Source: Neoalteromonas flava
Lineage (GTDB): Bacteria > Pseudomonadota > Gammaproteobacteria > Enterobacterales > Alteromonadaceae
DNA length: 64,000 nucleotides
Direction of reading: 5' to 3'
Assembly: GCF_002807685.1 (NCBI RefSeq)
Contig: NZ_PEAX01000001.1
Span: 1-64,000, forward strand
Positions 1 through 6,226 of the stretch are shown piece after piece (position 1 is the stretch's first letter; the number at the start of each line of letters is the position of its first letter). The position numbers were made by a program, and so were the translations under genes. The notes below the pieces were generated by a model, which was not told where the DNA came from, did no database searches, and saw only the letters and a list, made by a program, of their open reading frames with translations.

Positions 1-28
1 AACGTATAGAGGATTAAATTAGCATGAC

Positions 29-136
29 GTATAACAAACCGATCAAGCTCGCTCACTCTGTTCGCTGGGACAGTTACTCGCCCGCGCTGTCGCTATTTTC
101 GCGGGCAAGTAACTGCCCCTTATTGGGGTGTTAGCT
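29..136 (+). repeat. attC site 1
   Basis: R'' is at 29-35 and R' (GTTAGCT) at 130-136, with the crossover expected between G130 and T131. The central palindrome pairs GGGACAGTTACT with AGTAACTGCCCC and CGCCCGCG with CGCGGGC. The site closes a cassette whose gene lies mostly left of the window; several stop codons occur in bases 7-22, so its frame cannot be fixed. The core is almost identical to attC site 6. Confidence 0.9.
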
Positions 137-172
137 GCTAATTTTTGGAAATTAATTAAAAAAGGAAGTTTT

Positions 173-511
173 ATGAAATTACTTACCCTAATTCTTTTGA
201 GTATCTCTAGTATTGGAATGGCTAATGCTGATTATAAGGTCAATACTATTCTCAAACATGACTCAGTAGTTATTGGCACCCCAATTCTTGTTGTCGCTTC
301 AAATGATACCGCTTCAATGAGTGTTGAAGGATTATATTCATTGGAGTTAAGCGTTGCTCCTAAAGATGCAGGCTTTGTTGAAGTAAACACAAAGATTACT
401 CTTAACAATCAAATTGCAGCACCGTCTTTTTCTACCAAAATCGGCGAAGAAGTTAGCATTGCTATTGGTGAGCAAGAATTTATATTTGTTGTTGACGATG
501 CACGCAGCTAA
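173..511 (+). CDS. Cassette-encoded small exported protein, unknown function
   Basis: Sole gene of cassette 131-610, 112 aa. I chose ATG 173 because AAGGAAG lies just upstream and the product then begins with a typical signal peptide (residues 1-19, ending ANA before DYKV); an upstream in-frame GTG at 128 falls in the R' box and would spoil the signal. The mature part of about 93 residues looks beta-rich, with alternating polar and hydrophobic residues and a C-terminal segment GEEVSIAIGEQEF. The stop codon TAA lies inside the R'' box of attC 2, the compact layout common in cassettes. A periplasmic location is inferred from the signal peptide. I do not recognise the family; similarity to short beta-domains of secretion or envelope proteins would be a guess. 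Confidence 0.75.
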   Translation: MKLLTLILLSISSIGMANADYKVNTILKHDSVVIGTPILVVASNDTASMSVEGLYSLELSVAPKDAGFVEVNTKITLNNQIAAPSFSTKIGEEVSIAIGEQEFIFVVDDARS

Positions 512-616
512 CAATCGCATTAAAACTCGCTGCGCTCGCGCGGACATCTACCTGTGGGCTCGCGCTGCGCGCGAATTTAGCCCACAGCTAGCTGCCCTTT
601 ATGCGGGGCGTTATGT
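506..616 (+). repeat. attC site 2
   Basis: R'' AGCTAAC is at 506-512 and R' GTTATGT at 610-616. The central arms CTGTGGGCTCGCGC and GCGCGAATTTAGCCCACAG form an imperfect palindrome. It closes the cassette that starts at 131. Confidence 0.9.
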
Positions 617-628
617 GCCAGGAGCAAC

Positions 629-1030
629 ATGCTTAAAGAAAGCCTCGTAGTTTATATTCTGTGGTTACTTTCCCTTTGCATGTTAAGTATCGCAGCCTTC
701 CTATTTCAAATTCCGTGGCTTTTGATTTTGGCAGGTATTGCTTGTTTAATTGTACCTGCAGACAGAACTCGACATTATATAGTTAAAAAGCACCCAGAAT
801 TACTTCCATCAAAACATGCATGGATAGTTGTTTTTTCGATGCTGGTAGCACCTACTAGTTTTGGCTTGTGGTATGCATTCCAAGTTACGCCATCGCCTGA
901 AGTACATCGCGCAAATATCGTTGTCATTTGGCTACTGTTCTTTTTTATATTTCCCTTATGCATGTATTCCTATTGGTTCTTTAATAAGTCATCATGGCAA
1001 AAGCTACATACAAAGATATCGGCAAAGTAA
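629..1030 (+). CDS. Cassette-encoded membrane protein, unknown function
   Basis: Sole gene of cassette 611-1136, 133 aa. The start is supported by AGGAG seven bases upstream of ATG 629. Four hydrophobic segments are visible at about residues 5-27, 29-44, 64-86 and 97-117, with charged links such as DRTRH and KKHPE between the second and third and a lysine-rich tail. This predicts a small polytopic inner-membrane protein. No catalytic motif or family is recognised. The stop codon lies just before the R'' box of the following attC. Confidence 0.75.
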   Translation: MLKESLVVYILWLLSLCMLSIAAFLFQIPWLLILAGIACLIVPADRTRHYIVKKHPELLPSKHAWIVVFSMLVAPTSFGLWYAFQVTPSPEVHRANIVVIWLLFFFIFPLCMYSYWFFNKSSWQKLHTKISAK

Positions 1031-1034
1031 TGGC

Positions 1035-1142
1035 ACATAACAAGGCGCTCAAGTCACTCCCATTCGGTCGCTGGGACAAATACGTGTACGGCCTTCTCAG
1101 ATTATGCCGTACACGTATTTGCCCCTTAGATTAGTGTTATGT
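1035..1142 (+). repeat. attC site 3
   Basis: R'' ACATAAC is at 1035-1041 and R' GTTATGT at 1136-1142. The core arms AAATACGTGTACGGC and GCCGTACACGTATTT form a near-perfect 15-bp inverted repeat. The core is almost identical to that of attC site 7. Confidence 0.9.
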
Positions 1143-1163
1143 GCCTGTGAAGATTTCAAATTA

Positions 1164-1388
1164 ATGCATACTGAAAAGAATATTATTATCGCTGGTCCGA
1201 CATTTTTCTCTGCTGAAGATGAAGAGGTGTTTTTCAAGTGCCTATACTCTTTGCCGGAATTTGATAGTGTTTCAGGTAAAGGATTAGAGTTAAATATCAA
1301 ATTTAAAAAAGCGATTCCTCTAGATGCTATGCAGCAGCTTTCCGCAATATGTCGTCGTTGGGAAATTGATATTTCCCTACCGAAGTAA
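1164..1388 (+). CDS. Cassette-encoded small soluble protein, unknown function
   Basis: Likely gene of cassette 1137-1585, 74 aa from ATG 1164. The open frame extends upstream to 1104, but that part lies within attC 3 and cannot belong to this cassette. GAAGA at 1149-1153 is a weak candidate ribosome site. The product is acidic at the N-terminus and shows two alternating stretches (NIIIAGPTFF, LELNIKFKK) and a helix (LDAMQQLSAICRRWEIDI), suggesting a small alpha/beta domain. No family is recognised. About 90 bases of untranslated sequence separate its stop from attC 4, which is long for this array. Confidence 0.55.
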   Translation: MHTEKNIIIAGPTFFSAEDEEVFFKCLYSLPEFDSVSGKGLELNIKFKKAIPLDAMQQLSAICRRWEIDISLPK

Positions 1389-1480
1389 AAAAGACCTGTG
1401 TCAAAGCGAGTTACGCATTTTCCAGATATGTCAGCTAAATTCAAAACTATGGGCTTACCTGCGGTTGTATCTGTAAAGGC

Positions 1481-1591
1481 ACATAACAAAGCGCTAAACA
1501 CGCAGTTCGCTGCGCGAACCGCTGGGACAAAAACGCAATGCAGCTTCGCCATTATTGCATTGCGTTTTTGCCCGTTAGCTTAAAGTTATAT
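1481..1591 (+). repeat. attC site 4
   Basis: R'' ACATAAC is at 1481-1487 and R' GTTATAT at 1585-1591. The core arms CAAAAACGCAATG and CATTGCGTTTTTG pair perfectly. The outer part carries a second short inverted repeat, GCAGTTCGCTGCGCGAAC. Confidence 0.9.
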
Positions 1592-1603
1592 GGCAGGTAA
1601 AAA

Positions 1604-1930
1604 ATGAATTTAGATGATTTCTTTGAAATTGTAGATACATCTTTGAAAAGGATGGCAGCGCCTATAGCTGTTATTGGTGCAGGTTTTCTTCTAGCGATGG
1701 AAGCCATGGAAGGAGATGCTTTTTTAGGTATCAGCGCTAAGCAATTTATCTATAGCTCTATTGCATTGAGCTCTTTATATGTTGGCGCAATTATTTTTGC
1801 TGGGTGTAAAAAAATGAATGGGAAATCAGATAATAAGAAACTCTTATTTTTCTTAAAGCTCGTATATAGTTCCATATTCATCTTTGCAACACTCGGCGCA
1901 GCTTCTCTTGCAATTGACAAAGCCATATAA
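1604..1930 (+). CDS. Cassette-encoded membrane protein, unknown function
   Basis: Sole gene of cassette 1586-2031, 108 aa, starting at ATG 1604 after a short AGG ribosome site. Three hydrophobic segments are evident at about residues 18-34, 47-67 and 80-103, separated by the charged linker KKMNGKSDNKK. The N-terminal 17 residues (MNLDDFFEIVDTSLKRM) look amphipathic. The stop codon is in the R'' region of attC 5. A small inner-membrane protein is predicted; no family is recognised. Confidence 0.72.
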   Translation: MNLDDFFEIVDTSLKRMAAPIAVIGAGFLLAMEAMEGDAFLGISAKQFIYSSIALSSLYVGAIIFAGCKKMNGKSDNKKLLFFLKLVYSSIFIFATLGAASLAIDKAI

Positions 1931-2037
1931 CAAGACGCTCAAGCCGTGTGCCAAGAACGGGCACACTGGGACACAAACATGGCGCGCCGTCGGCTATTAT
2001 GCGCCCCATGTTTGTGCCCCTTAGCTCAAAGTTAGGT
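1925..2037 (+). repeat. attC site 5
   Basis: R'' ATATAAC is at 1925-1931 and R' GTTAGGT at 2031-2037. The core arms GGGACACAAACATGG and CCATGTTTGTGCCCC are complementary. The R' box also carries the GTG start of the next cassette gene. Confidence 0.9.
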
Positions 2038-2299
2038 GACAAAAGCTTTGGGATTCAATCAGTACTATGTAATCAGGGTGCTAGAAATCACCAATCCCGA
2101 AAAACAGAAGGTTTGTAGCTCTGGTCTTGGCAACAGTGTTCCCAAAGTAGGGGATATTGGAACAATCGTAGAAATTTATACTACCCCGTGCTTAGGGTAT
2201 GATATTGAGTGCAGTGATGAAAAAGGCGTTACAAAATGGCTTGTTACCTTTGAACCGTCCGAAATAAAAATGGAGGTCGTTTCTGCAAATGACACCTAA
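2036..2299 (+). CDS. Cassette-encoded DUF4926-like small protein
   Basis: Sole gene of cassette 2032-2395, 87 aa. The frame opens with GTG 2036 inside the cassette start; TTG 2048 is an alternative, and neither has a good ribosome site, so the exact start is uncertain. The segment PKVGDIGTIVEIYTTP, followed by YDIECSDEKGVTKWLVTFEPSEI, has the pattern of DUF4926-type small SH3-like beta barrels (GDxGTIVE..., a V/YEVEF-like strand, then a LxPxEI end). I assign this from memory of the family pattern, not a search. Such proteins are probably soluble, and their role is unknown. Confidence 0.6.
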   Translation: MTKALGFNQYYVIRVLEITNPEKQKVCSSGLGNSVPKVGDIGTIVEIYTTPCLGYDIECSDEKGVTKWLVTFEPSEIKMEVVSANDT

Positions 2300-2401
2300 C
2301 AAACCAATCAAGCTCGCTCCCTGCAGTCGCTGGGACAGTTACTCGCCCGCGCTGCCGCTATTTTCGCGGGCAAGCAACTGCCCCTTATTGGGGCGTTAGC
2401 A
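2294..2401 (+). repeat. attC site 6
   Basis: R'' ACCTAAC is at 2294-2300 and R' GTTAGCA at 2395-2401. The core matches attC 1 almost base for base, with compensating changes mostly in unpaired positions. Confidence 0.9.
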
Positions 2402-2416
2402 GTCAAAAGGAATTTT

Positions 2417-2776
2417 ATGCTTTATTTGTTTTTAGGAAATGCAATTGTTGGCTTGTTCATTCTTCTTGGCATACCAATGGAAGATAAGCTTTCTACTGGC
2501 CAATACATATTTATCATCGCCTTTTCTATATTCTTAGATTTTCTACCAACCTTGGGCTATTTACTTGGAAGGCGTTTATCTAGAACTACGAAAATTCATT
2601 GGGAATCTTTGCTTTTTCTAGGGGTTGTTGTGGGTTTGTTTACGCAAGTTGTATTACCTGAATTAGGCTTTGGCGTATCCGAAGATAGTTCACTTTGGTA
2701 CGTTTCTGCCCTTTTGTTTTTTGCAGTCGCTTTCATACCTCCAAAGATTGAAAAATGGCGGTTTAAATCGGCATGA
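2417..2776 (+). CDS. Cassette-encoded membrane protein, unknown function
   Basis: Sole gene of cassette 2396-2879, 119 aa. ATG 2417 follows AAAAGGAA at a good distance. Four hydrophobic segments are visible at about residues 1-19, 27-49, 62-82 and 92-108, with the charged loops MEDKLSTG, GRRLSRTTK and a basic tail IEKWRFK. It is predicted to be a small inner-membrane protein. No recognised family. Confidence 0.75.
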   Translation: MLYLFLGNAIVGLFILLGIPMEDKLSTGQYIFIIAFSIFLDFLPTLGYLLGRRLSRTTKIHWESLLFLGVVVGLFTQVVLPELGFGVSEDSSLWYVSALLFFAVAFIPPKIEKWRFKSA

Positions 2777-2777
2777 C

Positions 2778-2885
2778 TGCTAACAAGTCAATTAAGCACA
2801 CTCCCTGCGGTCGTTGGGAAAAATACGTGTACGGCCTCCTCAAATTATGCCGTACACGTATTTGCCCCTTATTGGGGCGTTAGAA
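2778..2885 (+). repeat. attC site 7
   Basis: R'' TGCTAAC is at 2778-2784 and R' GTTAGAA at 2879-2885. The core (AAATACGTGTACGGC with its complement) is nearly identical to attC 3, although the two cassettes carry unrelated genes. Confidence 0.9.
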
Positions 2886-2900
2886 CTTTCAAGGAATGAT

Positions 2901-3344
2901 ATGAAATTTGCTATTTTTTTAATTTGTTTAACTCTACTCTTGTTTGGCTGCACAACTTCCCATAAACCGAAATCAGATTTAGTCACTCCCATCGACTTAA
3001 CCTTTAGTAGAGAAGAGGCTAAAAAGTATTGGAGCCTGGCTAAACCAGTTGCCCCCGTTTATCCTCAGTCAGAGGTCGAAAGAAAGATTACCGGTTGTTC
3101 GAGATTCAAGATTACCATTAGCTCTTCTGGCGATACCGTTGATATTCAGCTTATTGAGAGTTTCCCAACTGATTCATTCTCTATGCCTGCTTTAAGAGCT
3201 TTAGAAAAATGGAAGTGGGAAGCAACACGTAAAAATGCTTCCAAACAAGCGATTATCCGAATTGTTCAGGTCGATTTTTACATGGAAGATGCCTTAAACT
3301 ACGAAAAAGCACTAGCATATTGCTCCGATGAACCACAGTTCTAA
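2901..3344 (+). CDS. Cassette-encoded lipoprotein with TonB C-terminal-like domain
   Basis: Sole gene of cassette 2880-3440, 147 aa from ATG 2901 (ribosome site AAGGAA); the longer upstream frame runs through attC 7 and is rejected. The N-terminus is a lipoprotein signal, with lipobox LFGC placing the lipidated cysteine at residue 17. From about residue 50 the sequence follows the TonB C-terminal pattern: a PVYPQSEVER opening, a GCSRFKITISSSG strand pair, an IESFPTDSFSMPALRALEKWKWEA helix-strand, then a final strand. TonB family domains bind outer-membrane receptors or peptidoglycan. Here there is no proline-rich spanning arm and no inner-membrane anchor, so classical energy transduction is unlikely. 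An envelope role is inferred from the lipobox; the function is unknown. Confidence 0.72.
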   Translation: MKFAIFLICLTLLLFGCTTSHKPKSDLVTPIDLTFSREEAKKYWSLAKPVAPVYPQSEVERKITGCSRFKITISSSGDTVDIQLIESFPTDSFSMPALRALEKWKWEATRKNASKQAIIRIVQVDFYMEDALNYEKALAYCSDEPQF

Positions 3345-3446
3345 CAAGCCAATCAAGCTCACTCGCTCTGCTCGCTGGGACAATTACTCGCACGCGGACC
3401 CGATATTCTCGCGTGCAAGCAATTGCCCCTTATCGGGGTGTTAGGT
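3339..3446 (+). repeat. attC site 8
   Basis: R'' TTCTAAC is at 3339-3345 and R' GTTAGGT at 3440-3446. The core arms GGGACAATTACTCGCACGCG and CGCGTGCAAGCAATTGCCCC pair imperfectly. It belongs to the same sub-type as attC 1 and 6. Confidence 0.9.
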
Positions 3447-3459
3447 GTCAGGAGGTTTC

Positions 3460-3690
3460 ATGCCCAATTCGGTCGAGCATTTTTTGTTTATTTATCAAAG
3501 ACGGCAATCAATGCAAGATAAAGGAACTACAAACCCGCCTGAATCTGTAAAAAAATTTACTGCAAGTTTTGTAGAAGCTTTGAAAAAGCAAAATCCAACC
3601 GATATGGTTGAGATTACCAAACACAAAAATAAAGTGACTCGTTTTGTCCTTGTAAAAAATGGGCAAATTTTAGGAGAGTTACAGGGATAG
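3460..3690 (+). CDS. Cassette-encoded small soluble protein, unknown function
   Basis: Sole gene of cassette 3441-3805, 76 aa from ATG 3460, which sits four bases after a strong AGGAGG; an in-frame GTG at 3445 would overlap the R' box. The sequence has a charged, helix-prone middle (SVKKFTASFVEALKKQ) and a C-terminal beta hairpin-like segment (KVTRFVLVKNGQILGELQG). There is no signal peptide or membrane segment, so a cytoplasmic protein is expected. No family is recognised. Confidence 0.65.
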   Translation: MPNSVEHFLFIYQRRQSMQDKGTTNPPESVKKFTASFVEALKKQNPTDMVEITKHKNKVTRFVLVKNGQILGELQG

Positions 3691-3711
3691 GTGAGGATAT
3701 TTTGAAATGCC

Positions 3712-3811
3712 ACCTAACAAGCCAAGTAAGCGGGACAATTACACGTGGGCTCCCTCCGCTTCGCTCCGTATTTTAGCCTACAGGTAATTGCCCCTTATGG
3801 GGGTGTTAGGC
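3712..3811 (+). repeat. attC site 9
   Basis: R'' ACCTAAC is at 3712-3718 and R' GTTAGGC at 3805-3811. It is one of the two shortest full attC sites here: the outer CTCGCT...CGCTG stretch seen in its neighbours is missing. The arms GGGACAATTACACGTGGGCT and AGCCTACAGGTAATTGCCCC still pair. Confidence 0.88.
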
Positions 3812-3814
3812 ATC

Positions 3815-4189
3815 ATGAAAACGTTACTCTATTACCTCGGCATTTCAGCTCTTTTTACGCATGAAATGGACGCAGTTTTAAATTTTGAGTGGAGGCTTTT
3901 GTTTCATATTTTTGAATTGCCAGAAGCAACTGCTAGCGCTTTATTTATTGCCGCTCACTTTCCACTTTTCTTTATGTTTTTCTACCTAGGTCACCACCGC
4001 TCATTAAAAGTTAGGGATACTTTTAGAACAATCGTCTGTTGTTTCTTGGTTATTCATAGTGTCTTGCATTTCGGCTTATCAAATCACGAACTATATTTCT
4101 TCGACGGAATGTTATCTAACTTGTATATTTTTGGGGCTGCGGCTTTCGGTTTAGCTTTTCTTTTTGTTTCGTGGAGGCAAAGGCGGTAA
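3815..4189 (+). CDS. Cassette-encoded DUF6713-like membrane protein
   Basis: Sole gene of cassette 3806-4281, 124 aa from ATG 3815, only a few bases after the R' box and without a clear ribosome site. The start MKTLLYYLGISALFTHEMDAV and the motif NFEWR match the pattern I associate with DUF6713 membrane proteins; this is recalled, not searched. Four hydrophobic segments are visible, with conserved-looking His and Glu residues in the first (FTHEMDA). The C-terminus is basic (WRQRR). The function of the family is unknown. Confidence 0.7.
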   Translation: MKTLLYYLGISALFTHEMDAVLNFEWRLLFHIFELPEATASALFIAAHFPLFFMFFYLGHHRSLKVRDTFRTIVCCFLVIHSVLHFGLSNHELYFFDGMLSNLYIFGAAAFGLAFLFVSWRQRR

Positions 4190-4193
4190 TGAT

Positions 4194-4287
4194 GCCTAAC
4201 AAACCGATCAACACACTCGCTTCGCTCGCTGGGACGCCTACTTGCTGCGGCTTCGCCATTTTCGCAGCAAGCATTGGGGCGTTATGC
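4194..4287 (+). repeat. attC site 10
   Basis: R'' GCCTAAC is at 4194-4200 and R' GTTATGC at 4281-4287. The arms CTTGCTGCG and CGCAGCAAG pair perfectly. The CCCCTTA arm is lost: only ATTGGGGC remains before R', so the site is truncated to 94 bp compared with its neighbours. Confidence 0.85.
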
Positions 4288-4289
4288 TT

Positions 4290-4574
4290 TTAAACCCCCG
4301 CCACCAGATGGAACTGACTCTCTACAGCCTGATTACGCAACTCAATTAGCGCCTGATACTCCTCACTTTGATACCAATCTTGCGCGTGCTGTTCGGAGGG
4401 AAATTCAATCACTGCTTTATTGGTAAATGTTTGATCTCCGTGTAATGACTTAACAGCACCTTTGGCAATAAATTTTCCACTGAATTTAGCAACCGTTGGC
4501 GCAGCCAACTGACTGTACAGGGCAAGCTTATCGGCATCTAATACGTTTAATTCAACAACAATATAACTACTCAT
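4290..4574 (-). CDS. DUF1330 family protein in the terminal two-gene cassette
   Basis: 94 aa on the minus strand. I chose ATG at 4574 because GGAGT lies just upstream; the frame is open further but without support. The sequence has the compact ferredoxin-like pattern of DUF1330 proteins: SSYIVVELNVLDADKLALYSQLAAPTV, then GKFIAKGAVKSLHGDQ, then AVIEFPSEQHAQDWYQSEEYQALIELR. Members are small stress-type or putative monooxygenase-like proteins of uncertain biochemical role. Its stop codon lies three bases beyond the R' box of attC 10, and it is divergent from the LysR gene, which probably controls it. A minus-strand gene is the exception in this array and implies its own promoter in the 4575-4676 gap. 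Confidence 0.85.
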   Translation of the reverse strand: MSSYIVVELNVLDADKLALYSQLAAPTVAKFSGKFIAKGAVKSLHGDQTFTNKAVIEFPSEQHAQDWYQSEEYQALIELRNQAVESQFHLVAGV

Positions 4575-4676
4575 GGTGACTCCTGATTTATCGACTGACT
4601 GTGTAAAAGTTGACAAATCTTACGAGCTTTCATATTTTTGCACAATAACCATTTATTTAACTCATTATTTATATAT

Positions 4677-5579
4677 ATGAACGCAATAAAACTTGCTCCA
4701 TTACTTCTGATCTTTGCCGAAGTAGCCAAACAACGATCCTTTACTGGCGCTGCAAAAAAGTTGGGCTTAAGTAAATCCGCCATCAGCCAACAAGTCAAAC
4801 GGCTAGAAAGCGAAGTCGATATGCAGTTATTGGTTCGAAATACCCGAGGCGTTGTATTAACACAGCTAGGTGAAACCCTATTGTTACGCAGTGAATTATT
4901 GAGCGAGCAGTTGGCCAATGCCGTGAGTGACGTAAAAAAGATTAAAAGCCAACCTAGTGGCCAGTTTAAAATGTCCGTGCCGCCATTTTTTGAGCGCAAT
5001 ATCATCGTACCCGCCATACGCCAGCTATGCATAGAATATCCACTGATCGAACCCGAATTGATCATCACCAGCAAATGGCAAGACTTGATAGAACATGAAT
5101 TAGACGTGGCAATATTTGGTGGCAGACTTAAAGACAGCAATTATAGAGCCCAACACATCTGCAAAGTTAAAGACATCTTTTGCGCAACGGCCAACTACAT
5201 ACAACGTCACGGTACACCACAAACATTTAGAGAATTGCAGCAACATAAATACATTGCCAGCAATTGGCAAAAAGAGGAAATCACCTTGATCAACACACAA
5301 CAAAAAACCGAGCAACATCTCTTGCTGGAATATTGCGCCCAAACCAATAACCTCCCCACATTATTAGAAATGACACTCGCGGATATGGGGATCGCCTTAA
5401 TTCCTGAATTTGTTTGCAAACAAGCGATCAGCAGAGGCAATTTGGTACACCTACTTCCCAACTACCACTGCCGTCCTTGGGATTTTTACTTTTTACATCG
5501 ATATCAAAGTAGCAAACCTGCTTACGTTGAGCGATTTTATCAATTGGTTAAGTATTATTTTGTGATGGCGAATAGCTAA
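4677..5579 (+). CDS. LysR-type transcriptional regulator
   Basis: 300 aa from ATG 4677 (MNAIKLAPLLLIF); an in-frame ATG at 4638 would add 13 unlikely residues. The N-terminal winged helix is clear: FAEVAKQRSFTGAAKKLGLSKSAISQQVKRLE at about residues 10-41, then the wing LLVRNTRGVVLTQLGE. The remaining two thirds follow the periplasmic-binding-like effector domain of the CrgA/LTTR type (FKMSVPPFF, LDVAIFGG, ADMGIALIPEF). It probably binds the short divergent promoter region shared with the DUF1330 gene and controls that gene and itself. The inducer is unknown. A regulator of this size is unusual inside an integron cassette; see findings. Confidence 0.92.
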   Translation: MNAIKLAPLLLIFAEVAKQRSFTGAAKKLGLSKSAISQQVKRLESEVDMQLLVRNTRGVVLTQLGETLLLRSELLSEQLANAVSDVKKIKSQPSGQFKMSVPPFFERNIIVPAIRQLCIEYPLIEPELIITSKWQDLIEHELDVAIFGGRLKDSNYRAQHICKVKDIFCATANYIQRHGTPQTFRELQQHKYIASNWQKEEITLINTQQKTEQHLLLEYCAQTNNLPTLLEMTLADMGIALIPEFVCKQAISRGNLVHLLPNYHCRPWDFYFLHRYQSSKPAYVERFYQLVKYYFVMANS

Positions 5580-5833
5580 AATATACCGCAATCATCATCG
5601 AGGGCAAACAAGGGTTCGTTAAAGACTTTTCATCAGTAGCGTATATCTGGTCCTAATTATTGAACTCTATACATTATTGCGTGGTCGGTGGCTTGAAAAA
5701 ACATGTTTTGCTATTGGTCAAAAAATCACTGTGCAAGTTAGTTACCGGCAACTTATCATCATACCTTCTAAAACTTAAAAACTTGAGTTGTGGGCGGCGT
5801 ATCAAGCTACTGTGCTACATAGTAAGTGCAGTA
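5580..5833. other. Non-coding stretch inside terminal cassette
   Basis: No open frame with a plausible start, no obvious terminator and no repeat was seen between the LysR stop and attC 11. The stretch is AT-rich in its middle, and the tail GTGCTACATAGTAAGTGCAG shows only short direct repeats. It may be the remnant of a gene or simply untranslated cassette DNA. Confidence 0.5.
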
Positions 5834-5938
5834 GCATAACAAGGCTGTTAATCGGACGACTTTTCCGTTGCTCGTTTTTGTGCTTGAACAGCACAAAATC
5901 AATCAACTACAAAGCCGCCAATTACAGCGGCGTTAATG
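5834..5938 (+). repeat. Degenerate attC-like site 11
   Basis: R'' GCATAAC is at 5834-5840, followed by AAGGCTGTTAA, and the site ends with GCCGCCAATTACAGCGGC just before GTTAATG (5932-5938). The inner arms TTTTGTGCT and AGCACAAAA pair. The sequence class differs from the ten sites to its left, with no CCCCTTA and an extra base in R'. TAGCATAA at 5832-5839 nevertheless complements TTATGCT at 4282-4288, as expected if 4282-5932 is one cassette. Confidence 0.65.
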
Positions 5939-5960
5939 CGCAAAAAGGAATTTCAAAATT

Positions 5961-6221
5961 ATGAGTTATTTTAAAAAATTGGGGAAAGGCCTAAAAGGCG
6001 CCTTAAATGCTATACATGCGGATGAGTATGAAATCAACAACCACAAAATTAAATGTATTCACTGTGGCCATCAGCGGTTTGAGCTTGGCGAAGCTCAACT
6101 GAACACTGCTGGGCTAACATTTTTAAACTTAGATTGGGCAAATCGCAGTGCTTACATTTTAATGTGTAAAGAGTGCTCTCACATTATCTGGTTTGGCAAA
6201 GAAGCAAAAAAGGTTGTTTAA
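5961..6221 (+). CDS. Small zinc-ribbon-like protein
   Basis: 86 aa, starting at ATG 5961 after AAAAAGGAA; it begins 28 bases past attC 11, the spacing seen for cassette genes. Two CxxC pairs are present (C32/C35 in KCIHCGH, C69/C72 in LMCKECSH), enough for one zinc ribbon. The N-terminal 20 residues are basic (FKKLGKGLKGAL). No signal peptide is present. Its partner or target is unknown. It could be the first gene of a further cassette, but no complementary R'' box was found downstream, so it may be ordinary flanking DNA. Confidence 0.75.
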   Translation: MSYFKKLGKGLKGALNAIHADEYEINNHKIKCIHCGHQRFELGEAQLNTAGLTFLNLDWANRSAYILMCKECSHIIWFGKEAKKVV

Positions 6222-6226
6222 GGTAT

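Larger units (their letters stand above)
1..5932. mobile_element. Integron gene-cassette array (distal part)
   Basis: Eleven attC-like sites alternate with short genes. Each site has an R'' box (RYYYAAC-like), a long imperfect palindrome, a conserved CCCCTTA stretch and an R' box (GTTRRRY). The start of each cassette is complementary to its own R'' box: TTAGCTGC at 131 pairs with GCAGCTAA at 504, and TTATGTGCC at 611 pairs with GGCACATAA at 1032. This is expected of units that integrated as circles. Inferred cassettes are 131-610, 611-1136, 1137-1585, 1586-2031, 2032-2395, 2396-2879, 2880-3440, 3441-3805, 3806-4281 and 4282-5932; bases 1-130 are the tail of another. The ORF-then-attC order places attI and the integrase left of the window. 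No integrase gene is in view. Confidence 0.92.

Noticed and set aside
414-650. Open frame of 78 aa overlapping attC 2
   Set aside because: It crosses a cassette boundary and two well-supported genes; it is a shadow of the attC palindrome.
1097-1552. Minus-strand frame of 151 aa across attC 3, a cassette gene and attC 4
   Set aside because: It spans two recombination sites and the antisense of a better gene; no signal or domain is seen.
1398-1583. Open frame of 61 aa between the 1164-1388 gene and attC 4
   Set aside because: Most of it lies inside the attC site, the start is a GTG without a ribosome site, and the composition is not protein-like.
4571-5140. Minus-strand frame of 189 aa
   Set aside because: Antisense of the LysR gene and overlapping the DUF1330 start; no recognisable features.
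1-5940. CRISPR array
   Set aside because: The repeats are about 100 bp, palindromic and variable, with genes between them; they are attC sites, not CRISPR repeats.
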